From a candidate division CSSED10-310 bacterium (GTDB lineage: Bacteria; CSSED10-310; JAFGDC01): DNA of 9,084 nt. Within the stretch, counting starts at the first letter, position 1, and the number at the start of each line of letters is the position of its first letter. Below the pieces are notes generated by a model that saw only the letters and a list, made by a program, of their open reading frames with translations, had not been told where the DNA came from and made no database searches. Shown one piece after another: positions 1 through 4,608 of this stretch. Both the position numbers and the translations under genes were made by a program. Where the stretch lies: NCBI GenBank assembly GCA_016932295.1, contig JAFGDC010000517.1, forward strand, positions 1-9,084, given 5' to 3'.

Positions 1-38
1 GGTGTTTCCGTCGGCGTCCTGGTGGGCGTGTCCGTGGG
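1..38. repeat. Copy of a 38-base exact direct repeat (246-base higher-order period)
   Basis: Bases 1-38 are identical to bases 247-284. The offset of 246 bases equals one 26-residue plus four 14-residue units (82 codons). This copy may extend left of the window. Confidence 0.9.
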
Positions 39-1259
39 CGTTCGTGTCGGCGATAGGGTGGCAGTCGGCGACAGCGTGGGGCTCAACGTCGGCGACAGGG
101 TCACCGTGGGCGTGAGGGTCGGCGTCAGGGTCGGGCTGAGGGTCACCGTTGGCGAGAGCGTGGGAGTGAGTGTCGGTGACAGCGTCACCGTGGGGGTCAA
201 CGTGGGTGACAGCGTCGGCGACAGGGTGACGGTGGGAGTCAATGTCGGTGTTTCCGTCGGCGTCCTGGTGGGCGTGTCCGTGGGTGTCCGCGTCGGTGAC
301 AAGGTGACTGTCGGTGACAACGTCGGACTCAGTGTCGGCGACAGGGTCGCCGTTGGGGTTAGGGTCGGCGATAACGTGGGTGATAGTGTGGCGGTGGGTG
401 AACGCGTGGGGGAAAAGGTAGGGCTCAATGTCGGTGAGGGTGAAAGCGTGGGGGAAAAGGTCGGGGTCAACGTGGGCGTGAGTGTCGGCGTGAGCGTGGG
501 GGTCGGCTCCACACCGCAGAATTCCGCGTTGTCGATGTATACGTTGGCTGAGCCGGACCACCCGGCCACATCATGCATCTCCACCGTGTACTGGAACGAT
601 ACCGCTCCGGCCGGCGCTCGTTCGTTCAGGATTTCATACCTCTGCCAGTAAGTGGCGTCGACGGAATATGCACTCGCCATCGGCGTGCCCAGCGGATCGC
701 CGTTGCTATCGCGCCAATAGCAGTAAAGCCTTATCCGACCGCCGGTGTCGTTGTCATAATAATGAAGGCGGATGTCATACATATTTCCTGGAATGACCAG
801 AACGCTTTGCGTGAACTCCTGAATATCGGTGCTCGTCCAATCGAGGTCGACCGAGTAGGTTCCTTCCAGGACGATGGTGGTCTGCTGGCTGGCAGTGAAT
901 CCAGCGGTGGCTTTGGTCCACTCGTCGGGCGGTCCGCTGGCGCCGTTGTCGATCCATGATTCAAAGCCGGGATTGTCCAGTATATTGTCAATACACATCG
1001 TGGGGACAGCGGTGGGAGTCGGGGTCGGCGTGTGGGTGGGGGTGAGTGTCGGAGTCAACGTGGGCGAGCGTGTTGGGGTTCTCGTCGGTGTGCGAGTCAT
1101 TGTGTTGGTGGGCGTAAGCGTGGGTGTCTCGCGCTGCAGCAGTGCGTCATCCAACAAAAAATACGCGGGCGGAGCCGCTTGTGCGCCAACAATCAAAAGC
1201 ATACCGGCAAAAACCGTTACCGCTGAACATAACATTGCACGACGCCACAAAGTTTTCAT
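1..1259 (-). CDS. Secreted TPT-stalk protein with a beta-sandwich (galactose-binding/CBM-like) domain, 3' end outside window
   Basis: This frame is open from an ATG at 1259 to the left edge, giving at least 419 residues with no stop. Residues 1-28 form a signal peptide (Arg6-Arg7, a hydrophobic core, then a likely cleavage at AQA before APPAYF). Residues 45-87 are a TPT-type linker. Residues 88-250 are a folded domain starting CIDNILDNPGFESW and ending VYIDNAEFCGVE, with YYDND and YWRD motifs. This pattern resembles galactose-binding-like/CBM4_9-type beta sandwiches that bind sugars or other surface ligands. Cys89 and Cys248 sit at the two ends of the domain and could form a disulfide. From about residue 252 the chain is almost only (S/T)PTx repeats, an extended and possibly O-glycosylated stalk. 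The start is supported by the signal peptide and by GAGGGAGA just upstream. The C-terminal part, perhaps a catalytic or anchoring domain, lies outside the window. The ligand is unknown. The gene is certain; the domain family is tentative. Confidence 0.85.
   Translation of the reverse strand, partial: MKTLWRRAMLCSAVTVFAGMLLIVGAQAAPPAYFLLDDALLQRETPTLTPTNTMTRTPTRTPTRSPTLTPTLTPTHTPTPTPTAVPTMCIDNILDNPGFESWIDNGASGPPDEWTKATAGFTASQQTTIVLEGTYSVDLDWTSTDIQEFTQSVLVIPGNMYDIRLHYYDNDTGGRIRLYCYWRDSNGDPLGTPMASAYSVDATYWQRYEILNERAPAGAVSFQYTVEMHDVAGWSGSANVYIDNAEFCGVEPTPTLTPTLTPTLTPTFSPTLSPSPTLSPTFSPTRSPTATLSPTLSPTLTPTATLSPTLSPTLSPTVTLSPTRTPTDTPTRTPTETPTLTPTVTLSPTLSPTLTPTVTLSPTLTPTLSPTVTLSPTLTPTLTPTVTLSPTLSPTLSPTATLSPTRTPTDTPTRTPTET
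63..392 (-). repeat. 42-base tandem repeat units (14 residues) inside the stalk
   Basis: Reading the minus strand, the stalk resolves into 14-residue units of the form (V/A)TLSPTL(S/T)PTL(S/T)PT. Units occupy 392-351, 350-309, 230-189, 188-147, 146-105 and 104-63. One longer 26-residue unit (308-231), containing SPTRTPTDTPTRTPTETPT, interrupts them. The tract thus has a regular architecture and is not random low complexity. It most likely arose by unequal recombination or replication slippage. Confidence 0.8.
247..284. repeat. Second copy of the 38-base exact direct repeat
   Basis: Identical to bases 1-38. It codes on the minus strand for part of the unusual TPTDTPTRTPTET segment. The copies diverge after 38 bases at synonymous or near-synonymous positions (for example TPTR codons CGA against CGG). 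This points to an older duplication kept under protein-level constraint. Confidence 0.9.
999..1127 (-). repeat. N-terminal TPT linker-coding repeat
   Basis: This codes for residues 45-87 of the stalk protein, alternating TPTL, TPTN, TRTPTR, SPTL and TPTH before AVPTMCID. It places the folded domain between two flexible Thr/Pro stalks. Confidence 0.85.
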
Positions 1260-1262
1260 ACG

Positions 1263-1270
1263 TCTCCCTC
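1263..1270 (-). promoter_or_regulatory. Ribosome binding site of the stalk-protein gene
   Basis: On the minus strand GAGGGAGA lies a few bases before the ATG at 1259. It supports this start, which in turn gives a well-formed signal peptide. Confidence 0.6.
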
Positions 1271-1586
1271 GGGGAAAAAATCCAGAAATCACACAAGGTC
1301 ATCATTAACCTAGCTGAACCGTCCAATAATAGCAACAATTTCGAGATTCAATTTTCATGTCGGAACTGCTTCGAAAACTCACTTCACCCATCGCCTCCAA
1401 CCCCACCATAACTGGATACACGGATCATCCGTCAGGCTCTGCGGGCAGCCGGAACGGGAGGTACAAACCGCTTCACACGGGCGGCCGGCGTGCCGGATGA
1501 TGGTCATGATCACCGGGCGACCGAGCCGCGCTGGTAAGGTCTGAATCGATGTGGTACAAATCGGATTTACGAGAATACCATCATTC

Positions 1587-1593
1587 GAGGAGG
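1587..1593 (+). promoter_or_regulatory. Strong Shine-Dalgarno that fixes the start of the first proteasome-like gene
   Basis: GAGGAGG lies five bases before the ATG at 1599. The frame is also open from an ATG at 1551, but that start has no such site and would put 16 unrelated residues before the conserved N-terminal strand and the candidate N-terminal nucleophile. Confidence 0.85.
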
Positions 1594-1598
1594 CCGAT

Positions 1599-2648
1599 AT
1601 GTCGGTGATCAATCTCATGAAGTTCAACCACAGCGCCGGCGCTCTTATTGCCGATGAAGAGCAATGGTACCGCGGCATCAGGAGGCTGCTGTCCTTCGAC
1701 AATCTGCAGGCGCTGCTGGATGAGGAAATGGCGGAGAAACTGGGAGTTGAAGTAGTCTTTGGATCGGTCGGCACTCCGTCCATCGGATTCGAAGGCGGAC
1801 AGAGGATCCGACGCCGACTGCGGGAACTCTTCAAGGCCGGCGGCGGACGCGCCGCTGAACTGCGCACCATCGCGGGCATTACCAGGATCGCGGTGGGTGA
1901 ACTGCAAACCCTGATCCGTGAGTTGCTCAACCAGAAACTGAACTTCTGTTTCGGCTTCAATGCAGATGATCTGAACCGGGGCTATTTCGAATCAGAAGCA
2001 GGCAAGGTGGAAATAAAACAGGATTCAGTGGTGAAGGAAGCCCAGGGTATCGCCACGTTGCAGAACGGCAATCCTCACGTGGCCCCGATCATCGACCACG
2101 TAAGCATCATCGCCGGTTATGATCCGACCCGGGGATTCGAATGGAATCTCTTCGAAGCGGCCGAAGGTGGTGTCTTCGTCGGTTCAGGTTCGTTCGAATC
2201 CATCGGCAAGGGATCCGACGTTTCCACACTCAGCCTGATTGCCTACGCGAACCGGAAGCAGCTCAGTGAGCGGCGTCTCGGCTTCAACCACATGGAAGCC
2301 ATGATCGAACTGCTGCGTTCTTTCAACGAGGCGGCGCGATTCAACCATGAGGTGGGAGGATATCCGCATATCATCATCATCGATGGAGAACAAAAGGAAC
2401 GGGCATCACGATTCAGGGAACTCACCGGTGATTCCACGAAACTGGCCAGCGAGACGGTGGCCGCCATGGATTTTGGATTCATCGACAAGGAACTGGGTTG
2501 GCGCCTCGTGGAAATGCTGCTGTTCGCTGGGGGCGCGGCCGATGCGGCGGAGGAGGCATTGTTCGCCGGTGCCGGCGATCCTTACGCGCTGGAGCATTTC
2601 CTGCGCGGTTATAAACTGGATAGTTTGCCGGGAAGGAGTGCATCATGA
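1599..2648 (+). CDS. Divergent proteasome/HslV-fold (Ntn-hydrolase-like) subunit A, probable non-canonical active site
   Basis: 349 residues from ATG 1599. I recognise no named family, but the order of elements matches a proteasome beta-type subunit. It has an N-terminal strand pair, SVINLMKFN...ALIADEEQ (2-21), like TTxxxxK...xxADxR. Next come VVFGSVGTPSIG (52-63) at the GG(T/A)AD position, then IIAGYDPTRGF (170-180), VGSGS (194-198) and HIIIIDGE (258-264). The maturation residue would be Ser2 after Met removal. Asp19 fits proteasome Asp17. The Lys33 position aligns with Asn35, so the canonical lysine seems lost. Residues about 65-160 hold an insertion, with helices 85-112 and the segment DLNRGYFESEAGKVEI. 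Residues about 270-349 are a C-terminal extension with FLRGYKLD. The gene is paralogous to the next one, which overlaps it by ATGA. HslV has about 175 residues, so this is roughly double. The fold call is made by eye and is an inference; the role (peptidase, scaffold or regulator) is unknown. Confidence 0.65.
   Translation: MSVINLMKFNHSAGALIADEEQWYRGIRRLLSFDNLQALLDEEMAEKLGVEVVFGSVGTPSIGFEGGQRIRRRLRELFKAGGGRAAELRTIAGITRIAVGELQTLIRELLNQKLNFCFGFNADDLNRGYFESEAGKVEIKQDSVVKEAQGIATLQNGNPHVAPIIDHVSIIAGYDPTRGFEWNLFEAAEGGVFVGSGSFESIGKGSDVSTLSLIAYANRKQLSERRLGFNHMEAMIELLRSFNEAARFNHEVGGYPHIIIIDGEQKERASRFRELTGDSTKLASETVAAMDFGFIDKELGWRLVEMLLFAGGAADAAEEALFAGAGDPYALEHFLRGYKLDSLPGRSAS
2633..2638 (+). promoter_or_regulatory. 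Shine-Dalgarno for the second proteasome-like gene, inside the end of the first
   Basis: AAGGAG six bases before ATG 2645 lies within the last codons of the upstream gene. With the ATGA stop/start overlap (2645-2648) it implies translational coupling and near-equal production of both proteins. Confidence 0.8.
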
Positions 2649-3682
2649 CCGTTGTCAACGCAATCAAGTTCAACGATCATTCAGGTGCTATGGTGTGTGA
2701 CGAGCAGGCCAGTTGGGGAGCGATGAGCCGCAAAGGGGATGTGGCTGATAAAATTCAGAATATCATTCCTGATACGATCCAGCGGCAGTACGGTATCGCC
2801 GCGGCGTACGGCGGCTCCGGCACCTCCGCCATCGCCGAGGAAATCAAGATAGCCATTCATGCCATGCTGAACGAACGTTACAAGAAGTTACTGGACAGGC
2901 CAGGACGCATGCCGGAAAGCTTCATGACCATCCAGGAAATCGCGGCGGCCTCATTCGAGAAGGTTGCGGAATTAAAACGGCGCCATATCGACGAACTCCT
3001 TTCACAAAAATACGGTTTCACTGGTCGTGACTTCATTCGCGGCTATTACGAGCGGGATGGCAAGCGTATCGATATCAGCCAGAAGGAAATCGCCGACAAG
3101 GCGCTGGATGCCATGACCTGGCGAACCAAGACCGAGAACCAGGGCCTGTACGTCAACCGCGGCATCCTGGCCGGATATGATCCAGGGGAAGGGTTCCGGA
3201 TCTTCGTTATCAATCTCCGCAGTTTCTCATGTGAACCGGTCCAGGCCATTTTTTCGTCCATCGGCTCGGGACAGGATACCTCGGATCTGGTCTTCTCTCA
3301 GTTCGCGGGTTTAAAAACGGTTCATGAACGAATGTGTGACATTGATCCGGTCGAAGCCATGGTGGCCATTATCGATGCCACCAATACCGCCAGCCGGAAT
3401 AATGTCGGTATCGGCGGCTATTTCAATCTTATGCTCTTCGATGGATCCAAAACCGATCACCTGGCTCGCCGGTGGGAAATCTCCGATAACCGCGCCCGTC
3501 TGGCCAGTGAGGTGGTGGCGGCTCACCGGCATGGCCTGGTAACCAGAAAAACCACCCATGACATCATCACAGATATCGTTTTCGCCGAAAAAAGTTTCGA
3601 CCAGGTGGATCGACTCCTGAGAAAGCGGGTTTCAGACTGGCGGCACCTGTGCCGATTCTTCAGGGGGTACAAGGTCGATTGA
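2645..3682 (+). CDS. Divergent proteasome/HslV-fold (Ntn-hydrolase-like) subunit B, probable catalytic subunit
   Basis: 345 residues. After Met removal the N-terminus is TVVNAIKFN, giving a candidate Thr1 nucleophile. The segment CDEQASWGAMSRKGDV (18-33) lines up strikingly with the HslV stretch known to me as GDGQATLGNTVMKGNV. Asp19 corresponds to Asp17 and Lys36 to Lys33. AAAYGGSGTSAIAEE (52-66) sits at the HslV GFAGGTADAF position. GILAGYDPGEGF (173-184) and SSIGSGQ (204-210) match later core strands and the GSG turn. VGIGGYFNLMLFDG (254-267) matches the last strand pair, but the accessory Asp166/Ser169 seem replaced by Asn/Ile. The insertion (about 80-165, with FIRGYYERDGKRIDI) and the C-terminal extension ending RFFRGYKVD are shared with the upstream paralog. 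No signal peptide is present, so it is cytoplasmic. It is not clearly HslV, 20S beta or Anbu. Family membership is inferred; threonine peptidase activity is plausible but unproven. Confidence 0.68.
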   Translation: MTVVNAIKFNDHSGAMVCDEQASWGAMSRKGDVADKIQNIIPDTIQRQYGIAAAYGGSGTSAIAEEIKIAIHAMLNERYKKLLDRPGRMPESFMTIQEIAAASFEKVAELKRRHIDELLSQKYGFTGRDFIRGYYERDGKRIDISQKEIADKALDAMTWRTKTENQGLYVNRGILAGYDPGEGFRIFVINLRSFSCEPVQAIFSSIGSGQDTSDLVFSQFAGLKTVHERMCDIDPVEAMVAIIDATNTASRNNVGIGGYFNLMLFDGSKTDHLARRWEISDNRARLASEVVAAHRHGLVTRKTTHDIITDIVFAEKSFDQVDRLLRKRVSDWRHLCRFFRGYKVD

Positions 3683-3740
3683 CCGGAAGCCTGATCCGGT
3701 GTCTTCCGACTGGACCAAGCGCTTCTATTACATCAATTGC

Positions 3741-3746
3741 AGGAGG
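3741..3746 (+). promoter_or_regulatory. Shine-Dalgarno that decides the biotin ligase start
   Basis: AGGAGG ten bases before ATG 3757. The frame is open further upstream to an ATG at 3649, but that start overlaps the preceding gene and adds 36 residues with no similarity to biotin ligases. Confidence 0.7.
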
Positions 3747-3756
3747 TTTCCGGTAT

Positions 3757-4521
3757 ATGCAGTACGGCAGGTTCGTGAGCACCTTGTTCACTCCCCGTAC
3801 CCTGTTCCGCTGCGCCTCGACGCCTTCCACCAACAGCCTGCTGCGCCAGAAGATCGAGGCGGGTGACGGCATCAACTGGGTGGTGGCAGCGGAGCAAACG
3901 GCTGGCCGCGGCCGCCTTGGTCGAAAATGGTTTTCACCCAAAGGGCGGGGAATTTACGCCAGCTTTTTGTTCACCTCTCCATCTCCCGCTCATCTGCGTA
4001 TGGCTTCAATACTTGTCGGGTTGGCACTGGCCGAGGCAGTCTCGAGGCGGACCTTTCAGGAACTGTCCATCAAATGGCCGAATGACATCCTGTTGAACGG
4101 GAAAAAAGTAGCCGGCGCTTTGCTCGAAAGAGTGGGCTCCAGTCCTGAAGCGCCGCTCCTTGCCGGCATCGGCATCAACTGCCTGCCTGCCGATGGGATG
4201 CCTGCCCGACAGTTGTTTCCCGCCTCGAGCCTGAGCGCCGAAACGCATTCCAGGATCACACCGTGGAGCCTTCTGCCGTGCCTGGCAAGGAGCATGGAGC
4301 GGTTCTGGTTGTGTGACCTTGATCTCGAATCGTCCCAACTCATGCAGAAATGGCGGCAGATGCTCGCCATGGCGCCCGTCGTGGTATTCCAGACTCCCGA
4401 TGGGCAAATAATCAGGGGCGAACCGCACCAGATACGGGATGATGGCGCGCTGGTCCTGATTACGGCCGATGGCGAGCGGCACTCTCTCATGGCGGGTGAT
4501 ATCATCAACCTGAAAAAATGA
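3757..4521 (+). CDS. birA: Biotin--[acetyl-CoA-carboxylase] ligase, monofunctional (no HTH)
   Basis: 254 residues. Biotin-protein ligase makes biotinyl-5'-AMP from biotin and ATP, then attaches biotin to the lysine of the carrier domain of acetyl-CoA carboxylase or other carboxylases, in the cytoplasm. The family motifs are all visible: STPSTN (21-26), the biotinyl-AMP loop GRGRLGRKW (50-58), KWPNDIL (106-112), KVAGALLE (117-124) with the catalytic-site lysine, and GIGIN (137-141). The last 50 residues or so (VVFQTPDGQIIRG to DIINLKK) form the small SH3-like C-terminal domain. The N-terminal winged helix of bifunctional E. coli BirA is absent, so this is a group I enzyme that should not repress biotin genes. 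It follows the proteasome-like pair after 74 bases and may be co-transcribed or have its own promoter. The function call is firm. Confidence 0.95.
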   Translation: MQYGRFVSTLFTPRTLFRCASTPSTNSLLRQKIEAGDGINWVVAAEQTAGRGRLGRKWFSPKGRGIYASFLFTSPSPAHLRMASILVGLALAEAVSRRTFQELSIKWPNDILLNGKKVAGALLERVGSSPEAPLLAGIGINCLPADGMPARQLFPASSLSAETHSRITPWSLLPCLARSMERFWLCDLDLESSQLMQKWRQMLAMAPVVVFQTPDGQIIRGEPHQIRDDGALVLITADGERHSLMAGDIINLKK

Positions 4522-4608
4522 CCTTGACTCCCTGCCGGCACACAGCGTGCTGAGGGGCGGATTGCTTCAGTCCTCCTGTGCTTTTTTCGACCCCCGGAAC
4601 GGTCACGG
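4522..4608. other. Convergent intergenic gap
   Basis: These 87 bases lie between the ends of the biotin ligase and the lipoprotein hydrolase, where terminators for both directions would be expected. There is a short T-run (TTTTTT at about 4582-4587, plus strand) and a weak hairpin GCAC-acagc-GTGC upstream. I see no strong GC stem directly before the T-run, so no terminator is called. Confidence 0.35.

Larger units (their letters stand above)
1..507 (-). repeat. Low-complexity TPT/SPT-coding repeat tract
   Basis: The tract codes on the minus strand for about 168 residues in which Pro-Thr recurs nearly every four residues (TPTL, SPTL, TPTR, TPTD, TPTE). The DNA is a degenerate 12-base periodic repeat, GC-rich and purine/pyrimidine-skewed. 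It therefore stays open in several frames and yields a spurious Val-Gly-rich frame on the plus strand. It continues past the left edge. Confidence 0.9.
1260..1598. other. Divergent intergenic region, probably holding both promoters
   Basis: These 339 bases separate the minus-strand stalk gene from the plus-strand proteasome-like pair. Bases about 1300-1365 are clearly more AT-rich than the surroundings and are the likeliest site of promoters. I could not settle on a well-spaced -35/-10 pair for either direction. The rest (about 1400-1590) is GC-rich, with a short inverted repeat CCGGC-gt-GCCGG at 1485-1496. No coding frame here is convincing. Confidence 0.5.

Noticed and set aside
1..507. Periodic repeats as a CRISPR array or intergenic satellite
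   Set aside because: There are no unique spacers. The period is a multiple of three and the repeats are in frame with a signal-peptide-bearing protein.
22..651. Plus-strand frame coding a Val-Gly-rich repeat protein
   Set aside because: It is the antisense image of the TPT-coding repeat. It has no Shine-Dalgarno and runs into the reverse complement of a well-formed folded domain.
1280..1365. Sigma-70-like promoter for the stalk gene (TTGAAT or TTGTTG with TATTAT on the minus strand)
   Set aside because: The available boxes have spacers of 14 or 20 bases, outside the usual 16-18, so I did not call a promoter.
1485..1496. Inverted repeat CCGGC-gt-GCCGG as an operator
   Set aside because: It is short, GC-rich and unique in the region, with a two-base centre. 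There is no second copy and no placed promoter.
1551..1598. Upstream ATG extending the first proteasome-like gene by 16 residues
   Set aside because: It has no ribosome binding site, and the extension would bury the candidate N-terminal Ser. The ATG at 1599 has a perfect Shine-Dalgarno and aligns with the start of the paralog.
1379..1960. Minus-strand frame of 193 residues overlapping the first proteasome-like gene and its upstream region
   Set aside because: It is Ser/Arg-rich, resembles no family and lies opposite the strongly supported gene with GAGGAGG at its start. It is a shadow frame.
3684..3708. Hairpin CGGAAG/CTTCCG just after the second proteasome-like gene, as a terminator
   Set aside because: It has only six base pairs with a 13-base loop and no T-run after it. 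It could be chance.
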